Source of the DNA: Chromobacterium sp. IIBBL 290-4 | GTDB lineage: Bacteria; Pseudomonadota; Gammaproteobacteria; Burkholderiales; Chromobacteriaceae | Direction of reading: 5' to 3' | DNA length: 64,000 nt | Assembly (NCBI RefSeq): GCF_024207115.1 | Contig: NZ_CP100128.1 | Span: 3,224,001 to 3,288,000, forward strand | Part shown: positions 53,666-63,764 of the stretch, piece after piece | How the letters are laid out: each line of letters starts with the position of its first letter | How positions within the stretch are numbered: the first letter of the stretch is position 1 | Translations under genes and position numbers: made by a program | Notes under the pieces: model-generated | Seen by the model: the letters and a program-made list of their open reading frames with translations, nothing else | Database searches by the model: none | Told to the model about the DNA's origin: nothing

Positions 53666-55324
53666 ATGCTGACTTATTCTGCCCAATCCGGCGCGCTGGC
53701 CAAGCCGACCGAGAAGCCCTGGGTGCTGTTGCTGCTGTGTTTCATCTGGCTGTGGCCCGGCATTCTGGGGCATGACCCCTGGAAGCCGGACGAGCCCTAT
53801 GTGCTGGCCGTCGCGCAAAGCATGCTGCACAGCGGCAACTGGCTGTTGCCCACGCTCAACGGCGCGCCGTATCTGGATAATCCCCCCTTGTATTACTGGC
53901 TGGCCGCGGGCTGCATCAAGCTGTTCTCCCCTTGGCTGATGCCGGCACATGACGCCGCGCGCATGGCTACCCCGATGTTGATGGCGTTGTCGCTATTGCT
54001 GGCCGGCATGGCTGGGCGCGATCTGATAGGCCGCCGCCACGGCCGCAGCGTGGTGATGATCTTGATAGGCTGCATCGGCCTAGCTGAGTCCGGCCATCAG
54101 TTGACGCCGGCGGTGGCCAGCTTCGCCGGCTTTGCGGCGGCCTTTTATTCGCTGTCCCTGACCCTGCGCTCGCCGGGATTGGCCGGCGCCTTGCTGGGCG
54201 CGGCCAGCGTGGCCATCTTCCTGGGCGGCAGCCTGGCCGATCTGATGCTGATCTGGCTGACGGCGGTGATGCTGCCGGCTTTCAGCAGCTGGCGTTGCAA
54301 GAATTATGGCCTGACCTTGCTGCTGGCCTTGCTGGTGGCGATTCCGGCCATCCTGGTCTGGCCCATGTTATTGCTGCGCGATTATCCGGCGGTATTCACC
54401 GATTGGTGGGCCAATTACTCGCTGGGACAGTCCAGCGGTTTCGGGCATTTGCGCCTGTTCCATGATTTTGGTTATTTCAGCGTCAATATCCTGTGGTTCG
54501 CTTTCCCCGCCTGGCCGCTGGCGCTGTGGACGCTGTACCGCAATCGACAGCTGGAAACGCCCAAGCTGCAATTGCCGCTGTTGTTCTGCGTGATGATCGC
54601 CGTGTTTCTGACGCTGTCCGACCGCGCCAATATCATCGACGCCATGCCTTTGCTATTGCCGTTCTCCGTGCTGGCTGCGGTGGAGCTGGATAATCTCAAG
54701 CGTGGCGCCGCGGCCTTCCTCAACTGGTTCGCCTTGATGACTTGCGGAATGTTCGGTCTGTTTGGCTGGTTGGGCTGGGCGGCGATGAACTATGGCTGGC
54801 CGAAAGGCCTGGCAGGCAGAGCGCAGTATTTCAGTCCCTTCTACCAGCCGCATGTGTCGTGGTGGCAGGCTGGCGGCGCGCTGCTGGCTACGCTTGCTTG
54901 GCTGTGGGCCTTGAGCCGTCCTCACCTGAGGGGCCGCCAAGCAGTGACGAATTGGGCCGCAGGGCTGACCTTGTTGTTGGGCTTGGCGCTGACCTTGTGG
55001 CTGCCCTGGTTCGACGCGGCCAAGAGCTATCGACCGGTGGTGGAGAGAATGCGGGCCAAGCTGCCAGCGGATGCGCGTTGCGTGGCGACGGAGAGCGATA
55101 ATAAATTGGCGCTGATCAGCTGGCGCTACTATGCCGGCATCGAACTGGTATCGTTTCCGCGCGGCGAAACACCGCCTTGCGATTATTGGCTGGTGGCGCG
55201 AGACAAAGCGCAGGGCATGGCCGAGCCGGGCTGGCAGGTGTTGTGGACCGGCAATCGTCCCCGCGAAGACAATATGACTTTCGCCTTGCTGCAGCGGCTG
55301 TCCCTGCCGAAACAGGCCGAGTGA
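53666..55324 (+). CDS. ArnT-like membrane glycosyltransferase (GT83/PMT superfamily)
   Basis: 552 residues. A first TM helix (about 15-32) is followed by the family motif GHDPWKPDEPYVLAV, with the Asp-Glu pair thought to act in catalysis or metal binding, and PTLNGAPYLDNPPLYYWLAA. About ten more TM helices follow, then a ~90-residue C-terminal periplasmic domain (RPVVERMRAKLPADARCVATES). ArnT-type enzymes move 4-amino-arabinose or another sugar from undecaprenyl phosphate to lipid A. No arn synthesis genes are near, so the sugar is unknown. The ribosome site of the chosen ATG is weak. Confidence 0.84.
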   Translation: MLTYSAQSGALAKPTEKPWVLLLLCFIWLWPGILGHDPWKPDEPYVLAVAQSMLHSGNWLLPTLNGAPYLDNPPLYYWLAAGCIKLFSPWLMPAHDAARMATPMLMALSLLLAGMAGRDLIGRRHGRSVVMILIGCIGLAESGHQLTPAVASFAGFAAAFYSLSLTLRSPGLAGALLGAASVAIFLGGSLADLMLIWLTAVMLPAFSSWRCKNYGLTLLLALLVAIPAILVWPMLLLRDYPAVFTDWWANYSLGQSSGFGHLRLFHDFGYFSVNILWFAFPAWPLALWTLYRNRQLETPKLQLPLLFCVMIAVFLTLSDRANIIDAMPLLLPFSVLAAVELDNLKRGAAAFLNWFALMTCGMFGLFGWLGWAAMNYGWPKGLAGRAQYFSPFYQPHVSWWQAGGALLATLAWLWALSRPHLRGRQAVTNWAAGLTLLLGLALTLWLPWFDAAKSYRPVVERMRAKLPADARCVATESDNKLALISWRYYAGIELVSFPRGETPPCDYWLVARDKAQGMAEPGWQVLWTGNRPREDNMTFALLQRLSLPKQAE

Positions 55325-55335
55325 AAATAAGATGC

Positions 55336-55367
55336 AGCCGCCCTGGTGGAAACCAGGGCGGCTTTTT
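55336..55367 (+). terminator. Intrinsic terminator of the ArnT-like gene
   Basis: A perfect 12-bp stem AGCCGCCCTGGT/ACCAGGGCGGCT with a GGAA loop and a run of five Ts, 11 bp after the stop. The strongest terminator in the window. Confidence 0.95.
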
Positions 55368-55558
55368 GCTATTTGGCGGCGGCGAGAGGGGGCGGCGCTC
55401 AAGCGGAGAGGGTATTGCGCCGACTCGCAGGAGCTGATTGTTCATTTCATCCTGGCTTGCGGATGGCTGTTTTCAGGATGGCCGCAAGGGCAGGGTGCCT
55501 GGATGTTGCCCCCATCGAACGACCCACGCCTTTCGCTGCGCCTGGACGGTCGGGGCGC

Positions 55559-56446
55559 CTATGGCTCGATGTAATGCCGCATGCCGCTGACCAAGGCATC
55601 GAACACCGCCTTGCACGCCCGGTTATGGCGCAAGTCTTCATGCATGGTGATCCAGGTATCCAGGCTCAACTCGTAATGCCCGGGCAGGATGCGCCGCAAA
55701 CCATCGCGCTCCGCCAAGCTCTGCTGGCAGAAGCCAATGCCGGCGCCGGCGCGCAGCAGCGCGAGTTGAGCCAGGTCGCTGTCGCTGAGCAGGCTGAAGC
55801 CCTCGCGCGACAGGCCGGGCATCCGTTTGGCCGCTTCGCGCTGGAAGGCGCTGGCTTGATCAAAGCCGATCAGGCTATGTTGGCTGAGTTCGGCAAGCGC
55901 GGCGGGCTCGCCATATACGGCGCAATAGGCTGGCGCGGCGTACAGGCCGATGGCGACGGCGCCGACGGGGCGGGCGATCAGTTGCGCCTGCTGGGGCGGC
56001 GTCATGCGCACGGCGATGTCCGCCTCGCGCGATAGCAAGTCTTGCGAGCGATTGCTAAGCGCCAATTCTATCGTGATGGCCGGATGGCGCCGCCGTAGCT
56101 TGGCCAGAATAGCGGGCAGCACCTCCACGCCGATGACCTCGCTGGCCGTCACCCTGACTGTGCCGCTGGGTTCCTCGCCTTGGCTGGAGGCCGCGCGCTG
56201 CAGCGCCGCCGCGTGGCTGGCCATGGCTTCGGCGTGAGGCCGCAGCGCGCGGGCCGCGTCGGTAGGCAATAATCCGCCTTGCGAGCGAGTGAATAGCGGA
56301 AGGCCCAGCGCCGTCTCCAGCGCGTCGATATGGCGGCCTAGCGTGGGCTGGGTTTGCCCCAGCGCGCGCGCCGCCGCAGATAACGATCCCTCCTGCAATA
56401 CGGCGAGGAGGGAACGGTAGAGCTGCCAATCTATGCTGTTTTCCAT
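55559..56446 (-). CDS. LysR-family transcriptional regulator
   Basis: 295 residues. The N-terminal winged helix-turn-helix (about 7-64) includes VLQEGSLSAAARALGQTQPTLGRHIDALETALG. The effector domain begins with GTVRVTASEVIGVEVLPAIL. It is divergent from a predicted NAD-dependent epimerase gene 96 bp away, which is its likely target. Its start codon is covered by a perfect inverted repeat, suggesting autorepression. The inducer is unknown. Confidence 0.92.
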   Translation of the reverse strand: MENSIDWQLYRSLLAVLQEGSLSAAARALGQTQPTLGRHIDALETALGLPLFTRSQGGLLPTDAARALRPHAEAMASHAAALQRAASSQGEEPSGTVRVTASEVIGVEVLPAILAKLRRRHPAITIELALSNRSQDLLSREADIAVRMTPPQQAQLIARPVGAVAIGLYAAPAYCAVYGEPAALAELSQHSLIGFDQASAFQREAAKRMPGLSREGFSLLSDSDLAQLALLRAGAGIGFCQQSLAERDGLRRILPGHYELSLDTWITMHEDLRHNRACKAVFDALVSGMRHYIEP

Positions 56447-56460
56447 ACGTAAATGTATGG
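56443..56460. promoter_or_regulatory. LysR-type operator candidate
   Basis: CCATAC-GTAAAT-GTATGG, a perfect 6-bp inverted repeat with an AT-rich centre containing the T-N11-A arrangement. It overlaps the regulator's ATG and faces the divergent epimerase gene. A further GTATAC lies 5 bp away. Confidence 0.5.
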
Positions 56461-56542
56461 AATGTATACCTGTTTAGTCAATTCCGTATTGATGGCCATC
56501 GCCATAAGATGGTCGCTCCGAAACAAATCAAGGAGCGGAATC

Positions 56543-57511
56543 ATGACGAAGCGACAACAAGCATTGGTAGTGGGCGCGGCTGGCGGCATAGGCGGGGAGG
56601 TGGCGCGCCAGTTGCGCGACGCGGGATGGGCGGTGCGCGGCTTGGTGCGCCGTCTGGAGCAGCCTGTGCAGGAGCGCGATGGCATCGCCTGGGTCCGGGG
56701 CGACGCGATGCGGCCGGAGGATGTGGCGAAGGCGGCAGAAGGTTGCGAGGTGATCGTTCATGCGGTGAATCCCCCAGGCTACCGGCGCTGGGGGGAACTG
56801 GTCTTGCCCATGTTGGAGGCGACAATCGCCGCGGCGCAAGCGCAAGGCGCGACCATCGTGCTGCCCGGCACGGTGTACAACTACGGACAGGATGCCTTTC
56901 CCGCCATAAGGGAAGACTCGCCGCAGCGGCCGCAGACGCGCAAAGGCGCGATCCGGGTGGAAATGGAAGCTCGGCTGCGGGCCTATGCGGCAGGCGGCGG
57001 CAGGGCGCTGATTGTGCGCGCCGGCGATTTCTTCGGCCCGCGGGCGGGCAATAACTGGTTTTCACAGGGTTTGATCCAGCCTGGCAAAGCCATCCGCCGC
57101 ATCCAGAATCCAGCCGCCGCCGGTGTCGGCCATCAATGGGCCTACTTGCCGGATGTAGCGCGCAATATTGTCGACTTGCTGGCCAGGCGCGAATCGCTGG
57201 AGCCGTTCGCGTCATTCCACCTGGGCGGCCATTGGGATGAGGACGGCACGCAGATGGCGCAGGCTATTCAGCGGGTTTTGCGGCGACACGGCGGCGACGC
57301 CAAGCTGGCTGCGTTTCCTTGGTGGTTGATCCGGCTGATCGCGCCATTCAATGCCACGCTGCGGGAAATGCTGGAGATGCGCTATCTGTGGCGCCAGCCG
57401 GTGCGGATGGACAATGGCAAACTTTTGGGCGTGTTGGGACGGGAGCGGCTGACGCCGCTGGATGAGGCGGTGGAGGCGACCTTGAAGGGCTTGGGCTGCC
57501 TGCCTGAGTAA
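56543..57511 (+). CDS. NAD(P)-dependent epimerase/dehydratase family protein
   Basis: 322 residues from the ATG with AAGGAG upstream. The Rossmann motif is LVVGAAGGIGGEVARQL (GxxGxxG). The SDR tyrosine is probably in PGTVYNYGQDAFP, and a long C-terminal substrate domain follows. It resembles extended SDRs annotated as NAD-dependent epimerase/dehydratase acting on small molecules. The canonical YxxxK is not obvious, so a binding or reductase variant (NmrA/atypical SDR) is possible. Likely controlled by the divergent LysR protein. Confidence 0.78.
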   Translation: MTKRQQALVVGAAGGIGGEVARQLRDAGWAVRGLVRRLEQPVQERDGIAWVRGDAMRPEDVAKAAEGCEVIVHAVNPPGYRRWGELVLPMLEATIAAAQAQGATIVLPGTVYNYGQDAFPAIREDSPQRPQTRKGAIRVEMEARLRAYAAGGGRALIVRAGDFFGPRAGNNWFSQGLIQPGKAIRRIQNPAAAGVGHQWAYLPDVARNIVDLLARRESLEPFASFHLGGHWDEDGTQMAQAIQRVLRRHGGDAKLAAFPWWLIRLIAPFNATLREMLEMRYLWRQPVRMDNGKLLGVLGRERLTPLDEAVEATLKGLGCLPE

Positions 57512-57585
57512 GCCGAGGGGGAAGCCGGCTAGCCTGCAATGGTTGTCAGGCTTATTGAAGGCGGTCTGACTCCATCGCCGCGCCG

Positions 57586-58452
57586 CTAGGCTTGAGCCGG
57601 TTTTTCCTGCTCTTGCAGATGGGCCAGGAGACGGGCTTTCTGCTCATCGGAAATCGGCAGGACCGCGATCAGTTTCTCCTTGGCCACGCCTGGGATGTAT
57701 TGGGCGATATTGCCGATGTCGGAGGGCAGGGCGGGGTTGTCCGGGTTTTGAGTGAGATGGCGGGCGCAGTCTATGGCGATTTGGGCGATATGCGTGCGCG
57801 GCCGGTCCACTCCGCGGATCAACTGGCTGATCATTTGCGGCAATTGCCAGGCATCGGCCAGAATCAGGGTCAATTGCCGGAAAGTGAATCCGGCGGTGTT
57901 CAGCTGTGCCAAACCGGTCCGGTTGGCGCGGCCGGATTCGAATTCTTCGATGGCCGCGGTGGGCAGTTCCGGCGCGAAATGCCACAGCAGCAGTTCTCCG
58001 GTTTCCGAAAGCAGGGTGGCCAGCGAAATCTCATCGGGGGAGGCATCCGAGCGGAGGCCGGACCAGGTGCGAGCGATATGGGATGCCAGAATGGCGGTGG
58101 CGACGGCGGCTTTGCCGCCGGGGTGGGCGATATTCACCACCGGGCTGTCGGCGATCATCGAATATAATTCATCGCTTCCCAGCTGCAGTATGGTGGCCAG
58201 CTGAGTGGTGGTTTCCCTGCCCAGATGCCGCGAGCGGCGCCGCTCGGCCTCCAGCAGCAGTTTGACGGCCAGATAGGGGTCGTCATGCACCAATTCAACC
58301 AATTCTCTTGGCGCAAACTCCGGCGCGTTCTTGCCCTGGGATTTGAGCGACTGGAAAATCTTCTTCGTCACCAGCAACACCGGCAGCTCTCTGTCTTTCA
58401 GATAAGCCGCCCACTGCTCAATTCCCCAGCTTCGTTGGTGTCGGCTCAGCAT
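57586..58452 (-). CDS. HDOD-domain signalling protein
   Basis: 288 residues from the ATG at 58452 (GGAGCGG upstream); the TTG 5 codons earlier is less likely. The HDOD core spans about 30-240: LVELVHDDPYLAVKLLLEAE, QLATILQLGSDELYSMI, ASHIARTWSG, LATLLSETGELLLWHFAPEL. HDOD proteins are non-enzymatic relatives of HD domains that act in signalling, often with c-di-GMP or motility systems. No partner domain is fused. A GCCGATAT box lies upstream. Confidence 0.85.
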   Translation of the reverse strand: MLSRHQRSWGIEQWAAYLKDRELPVLLVTKKIFQSLKSQGKNAPEFAPRELVELVHDDPYLAVKLLLEAERRRSRHLGRETTTQLATILQLGSDELYSMIADSPVVNIAHPGGKAAVATAILASHIARTWSGLRSDASPDEISLATLLSETGELLLWHFAPELPTAAIEEFESGRANRTGLAQLNTAGFTFRQLTLILADAWQLPQMISQLIRGVDRPRTHIAQIAIDCARHLTQNPDNPALPSDIGNIAQYIPGVAKEKLIAVLPISDEQKARLLAHLQEQEKPAQA

Positions 58453-58505
58453 GATGATCCGCTCCAAAAATCGCCGCGCGCCGTTTTTTCGTGTCGCTAT
58501 GGACG

Positions 58506-58513
58506 ATATCGGC
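58506..58513 (-). promoter_or_regulatory. Sigma-28-like -10 box upstream of the HDOD gene
   Basis: GCCGATAT on the minus strand, 54 bp before the ATG, identical to the -10 of the orphan-gene promoter at 35750-35757. No TAAA lies 15 bp upstream (the bases are CCGC), so this is only half a promoter. Confidence 0.22.
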
Positions 58514-58686
58514 TTTGGTCTAACGGTTGCGGCGCGGAAGTTGGCTTGTCCCTGTTTTCATGATAATGCAATTCATCAGCCGCGGCGTTGAAAAGCTGCT
58601 GGGCATCGCGCCCAGGCTGCGCCAGCTGCGGGTGGCTTTTGCGGCAGGTTTCAGCGTGATGGCATACGAGCGATAAGCTTGCGGCC

Positions 58687-58694
58687 AAAGAAAA
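58687..58694. repeat. Target-site duplication, left copy
   Basis: AAAGAAAA abuts the left inverted repeat of the IS element and is repeated exactly on the right side. Eight bases is the expected length for IS1595-family elements. Confidence 0.9.
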
Positions 58695-59725
58695 GGCTAT
58701 GTCCCAATAATGTGTTGCAAGGGACGACCCACTGCCTCCTGCAAGCAGTGGCAAGGCTGCATGGTTTGCTGATAGCGCTCCAGCATCCGTCGCCACCCCA
58801 GATAGTTTTCAAGGTATTTGGTGGCAACCCCGTGGAATCGAGCCATCCAAAGCTTCAAGCGGCTATGGTAGGCATTCACATGCTGGATATGGAACGCCCC
58901 CTCGCGTACCCGCTGTCCCGTCTTGGCATGCACGACTCGATGGGTAATGCCATGCTGCCTGGCAAAGGTCGAGTACACCGCTGCGCCGTCCGAACACAGG
59001 ATGGCGTCGCTATCCACCAACGGGGCTAAAGCCGCTTCCACATGAGCGCCATTGAGCTTCTTCAACTTGAAGTCCGCTATATGTCCCTCTCGGTCCTGCA
59101 CCACCATGATGGGAATCTGATCCGGCCCGGTTCCCCGTGTTTGGCTGACGCCACCCCGCTGGCGCGGCGCGCGGGGGAGGCACCGCTGCCCTTTGAATGA
59201 TTCCAGAATGAAGGTTTCATCTACTTCGACGATGCCTCGGGCTTGCGCCGCCAGATGGTCTGATGCGCGATGCAAGAAGCGATGCCGCCATAGGAAAGCC
59301 GTGTTCTTGCTGATGCCGCATGCACGAGCGGCTGCTCGCACGGTCAAGCCATCCTGCAGTGCTTGGGCGTAGCTCAGCCAGCGATCGGCCTTGCGCAATT
59401 TGGCTAATGGACTGCCCGACAAGGCATTGCAGGTCCGGTGGCACTGTTTGCAGCGATAACGCCGCAGGCCTCGGCTCCAGCCCCATAACGCCAACTGGTT
59501 GGCCTCGGCCTGGCAGTGTGGGCAAGCCGTCAGGTCAGGCAAGGCGTCCTGAATGGCGTCATGGTGAGTGGGATGTTTAAGCGCAGAAGACAGCAAGCTC
59601 CTCTGTTTGAGCGTGAGCTGATCCAGTTGGGCAAGAAAACGCTGAAAACTCTGGGCATCCATGGCGCGACTCCCGGTCTGCTACTGTATTCAGCATAGCT
59701 CCCAACACGGAATTGGGACATAGCC
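58695..59725 (-). mobile_element. Complete IS1595-family insertion sequence
   Basis: 1031 bp. Terminal inverted repeats: GGCTATGTCCCAAT-AAT-GTGTTG at the left and GGCTATGTCCCAAT-TCC-GTGTTG (reverse complement) at the right, 20 of 23 matching. One intact transposase gene fills the element and perfect 8-bp target duplications flank it, indicating recent insertion. The family call rests on the transposase (zinc ribbon plus IS1595-type DDE), the GGC ends and the 8-bp duplication. Confidence 0.93.
58697..59662 (-). CDS. IS1595-family transposase
   Basis: 321 residues, uninterrupted. An N-terminal zinc ribbon ([15 protein letters not shown] ... [16 protein letters not shown]) precedes a helix-turn-helix ([24 protein letters not shown]). 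The ISXO2-like DDE nuclease follows, with Asp in [13 protein letters not shown], Asp in [12 protein letters not shown], the family's [19 protein letters not shown] and Glu in [10 protein letters not shown]. The stop codon TAG lies within the left inverted repeat, so the gene uses the element end-to-end. Probably functional. Confidence 0.93.
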   Translation of the reverse strand: MDAQSFQRFLAQLDQLTLKQRSLLSSALKHPTHHDAIQDALPDLTACPHCQAEANQLALWGWSRGLRRYRCKQCHRTCNALSGSPLAKLRKADRWLSYAQALQDGLTVRAAARACGISKNTAFLWRHRFLHRASDHLAAQARGIVEVDETFILESFKGQRCLPRAPRQRGGVSQTRGTGPDQIPIMVVQDREGHIADFKLKKLNGAHVEAALAPLVDSDAILCSDGAAVYSTFARQHGITHRVVHAKTGQRVREGAFHIQHVNAYHSRLKLWMARFHGVATKYLENYLGWRRMLERYQQTMQPCHCLQEAVGRPLQHIIGT

Positions 59726-59733
59726 AAAGAAAA
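59726..59733. repeat. Target-site duplication, right copy
   Basis: AAAGAAAA, identical to 58687-58694. On the minus strand it reads TTTTCTTT and forms the T-tract of the adjoining terminator. Confidence 0.9.
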
Positions 59734-59754
59734 ACGGGGACCGAAGTCCCCGTT
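59726..59754 (-). terminator. Intrinsic terminator of the acetoacetyl-CoA synthetase gene, bordering the IS
   Basis: On the minus strand AACGGGGAC-TTCG-GTCCCCGTT (9-bp stem, TTCG loop) runs into TTTCTTT, 26 bp after the stop. The T-tract is the target-site duplication, so the insertion left the terminator intact. Confidence 0.85.
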
Positions 59755-59779
59755 GCCAGTCGATATTCTCGGTGGGCGA

Positions 59780-61744
<1,965 letters not shown>

Positions 61745-61806
61745 AGATTCTCCTGTGGCGCGGCCCTGCTATGGCTTTATTGGAGTGAGGGCCGGCCGGT
61801 GTGTGG

Positions 61807-62700
61807 TCAGTCCTGGCGGCCGAGTGCGTGCGCGAGCTTGGACGCGGGCGGCTTGCCCAGCGCGTCGCTGATATGCCAGGCGGCGGCCACCAGTTTAGTC
61901 AGATCGATGCCAGTGTGGTAGCCCTCGCCGGCGAGCAGATAGGCGACATCCTCGGTGGCGACATTGCCGGATGCGCCCTTGGCGTAGGGGCAGCCGCCCA
62001 AACCGGCTACCGAGGCGTCGAACACTCGCAGCCCGGCATCCAGCGAGGCGCGGATATTGGCGATGGCCATGCCGTAGGTGTCGTGGTAATGGCCGGCTAG
62101 TTGGTCGGCCGGCAATACTTTCAATACGTGATCCAGCATGGCGCGCACCGAGGCCGGCGTGCCCACGCCTATGGTGTCGCCCAGCGAAATTTCATAGCAG
62201 CCCAGCTCGGCCAGCGCCTTGGCCACATCAGCCACCTTTTGCGGCTCTATCCTGCCTTCGTAAGGGCAGCCGACCACGCAGGACACATAACCGCGCACCT
62301 TGATGCCGGCGTCCAGCGCGCGCCGCGTCACGCTTGCGAAGCGTTGCAGGCTTTCGGCGATGCTGGCGTTGATGTTCTTCTGGCTGAAGCTTTCGCTGGC
62401 GGCGCCGAATACCGCGATTTCGCGTGCGCCGGCCTCCAGCGCCGCGTCCAGCCCCTTGTCGTTGGGCACCAGCACCGGATAGGCGATGGCGCCGGCCAGG
62501 TCCAGCCCGGCCAGCACTTCGGCGCTGCCAGCCATTTGCGGCACCCACTTGGGCGAGACGAAGGCGCCGGCCTCTATCGCGCTCAAGCCGCTGGCGGCCA
62601 GGCGGCGGATCAGTTCCAGCTTGGCCGCGACGCTGACGGTCTGCTTTTCATTCTGCAGCCCGTCGCGCGGGCCGACTTCAACGATTTTGACGCTTTGCAT
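61807..62700 (-). CDS. liuE: Hydroxymethylglutaryl-CoA lyase
   Basis: 297 residues, typical. The TIM-barrel starts with IVEVGPRDGLQNEKQ; metal and substrate residues appear in EAGAFVSPKWVPQMA, YVSCVVGCPYEGRI and LAGHYHDTYGMAIANI. The catalytic Cys is in AGLGGCPYAKGASGNVATED. It splits HMG-CoA into acetyl-CoA and acetoacetate, the last step specific to leucine catabolism. It lies between the biotin-dependent carboxylase and acetoacetyl-CoA synthetase genes on the same strand. Confidence 0.94.
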   Translation of the reverse strand: MQSVKIVEVGPRDGLQNEKQTVSVAAKLELIRRLAASGLSAIEAGAFVSPKWVPQMAGSAEVLAGLDLAGAIAYPVLVPNDKGLDAALEAGAREIAVFGAASESFSQKNINASIAESLQRFASVTRRALDAGIKVRGYVSCVVGCPYEGRIEPQKVADVAKALAELGCYEISLGDTIGVGTPASVRAMLDHVLKVLPADQLAGHYHDTYGMAIANIRASLDAGLRVFDASVAGLGGCPYAKGASGNVATEDVAYLLAGEGYHTGIDLTKLVAAAWHISDALGKPPASKLAHALGRQD

Positions 62701-62712
62701 GGCTCTGGTTTC

Positions 62713-63219
62713 TTAGCGCTTGGATTGAACGGGAATGTAAATGTCCATTTGCAGCGTTTCCTGGCCGGGCGCGCAGCGGCTGTCGTAGCGCTCAAAGGTT
62801 TCGCCGGGCCCGTGCCGCCATTTGGAGGATGAAGGCAGCCATTCCTGATAGATGTGTTGCCACGTCCGCGCGATGGCCTGGCCAAAGTCCGCCGCGGCCG
62901 CTGGCGGCGTGCTGAACACGGCATACTTGGCCGGCGCGATGCGGCGGCGTTCGCAGCCTTCCGGCAGCGCGCGCTCATCCGGGCATTCCATGGCGATCAG
63001 GTAGCGGAAACGTTCGCTGGCGGAGTCGAAATCGCATACCACGCCGTACTCCGGCGCATGAGGGCGTTGCAAAGCGGCCAGCAGCGGCTGGCGCAGCCTG
63101 GCGGCATAGTCATCCCAAAAAGCGGGAATCTGTTGGAGATTTTCGTCGCCCTGCTTGCGAGTGGCGATGCTATAGCCCACCAGAGCCAGGCCGGGGTGAT
63201 CGATGATGATGGGGTCCAT
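62713..63219 (-). CDS. GyrI-like / AraC effector-binding domain protein
   Basis: 168 residues from the ATG at 63219, which has GGAGGAC upstream; an earlier in-frame ATG does not. A single GyrI-like (SRPBCC-unrelated, two SHS2 repeats) small-molecule binding domain is indicated by PGLALVGYSIATRKQGDENLQQIPAFWDDY, RRIAPAKYAVFSTP and the terminal MDIYIPV. There is no DNA-binding domain. It is embedded in the leucine cluster, 12 bp before HMG-CoA lyase; whether it serves that pathway is unknown. Confidence 0.78.
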   Translation of the reverse strand: MDPIIIDHPGLALVGYSIATRKQGDENLQQIPAFWDDYAARLRQPLLAALQRPHAPEYGVVCDFDSASERFRYLIAMECPDERALPEGCERRRIAPAKYAVFSTPPAAAADFGQAIARTWQHIYQEWLPSSSKWRHGPGETFERYDSRCAPGQETLQMDIYIPVQSKR

Positions 63220-63247
63220 CGCGTAGTCCTCCGCTCGCAGGCTGGGT

Positions 63248-63730
63248 TTACCAGGTTTTATCCAGATCTTGGGCGTAGAAGCGTATTGCTCGCTCATAAC
63301 GGCGAATGTCTTCATCGACGCTGGTCTGCGCCAGCAGCGTCAACAAGGATTCCGTCGCCAGTTTATGCTTGCCCAGGTTATAGCGGGCCATCGCCAAGAA
63401 GGTTTGCAGCGGCAGGTCTGCAGGGAAGTGATGCAAGCCCTCCAACAATGCTTGCTCCGCTTCTTGGAACTTGCCGAGCGCGCGGTAGCTGCTGCCCAGG
63501 CCCAGCCAAGCGCCGGCGGCATCCGCGCCGCTCAAACCCAGCTCCAGCGCTTGCAGATAATGCGGAATGGCAGCAGCCTCCTCGCCTCGGCTGTCGTGCA
63601 GGCTGGCGGTGAGATAGTGCAGGTCGGCGTGCTGCGGCTGATGGCTCAACAGCTCGCGCGCCTGTCGCAGCGCTTGCTCGGTTTGGCCGCTGTGCTGAAG
63701 CTTGCGAATATTTTCCAGGGCGATGTGCAT
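63248..63730 (-). CDS. TPR-repeat protein
   Basis: 160 residues made of about four tetratricopeptide repeats (QTEQALRQARELLSHQPQHA; EEAAAIPHYLQALELGLSG; KFQEAEQALLEGLHHFPAD; KHKLATESLLTLLAQTSVDE). No signal peptide or TM helix. It sits between the biotin-carboxylase subunit and the GyrI-like gene with gaps of about 30 bp on each side. Similar small TPR proteins are seen beside propionyl/methylcrotonyl carboxylase genes; the role is unknown. Confidence 0.8.
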   Translation of the reverse strand: MHIALENIRKLQHSGQTEQALRQARELLSHQPQHADLHYLTASLHDSRGEEAAAIPHYLQALELGLSGADAAGAWLGLGSSYRALGKFQEAEQALLEGLHHFPADLPLQTFLAMARYNLGKHKLATESLLTLLAQTSVDEDIRRYERAIRFYAQDLDKTW

Positions 63731-63764
63731 ATTAATCCCATTTGCTTACCTGTAAATGACAAAG

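Noticed and set aside
53612..53671. 19-codon frame just before the ArnT-like gene, possible leader peptide
   Set aside because: No ribosome site, no runs of regulatory codons, and no attenuator-like hairpin after it.
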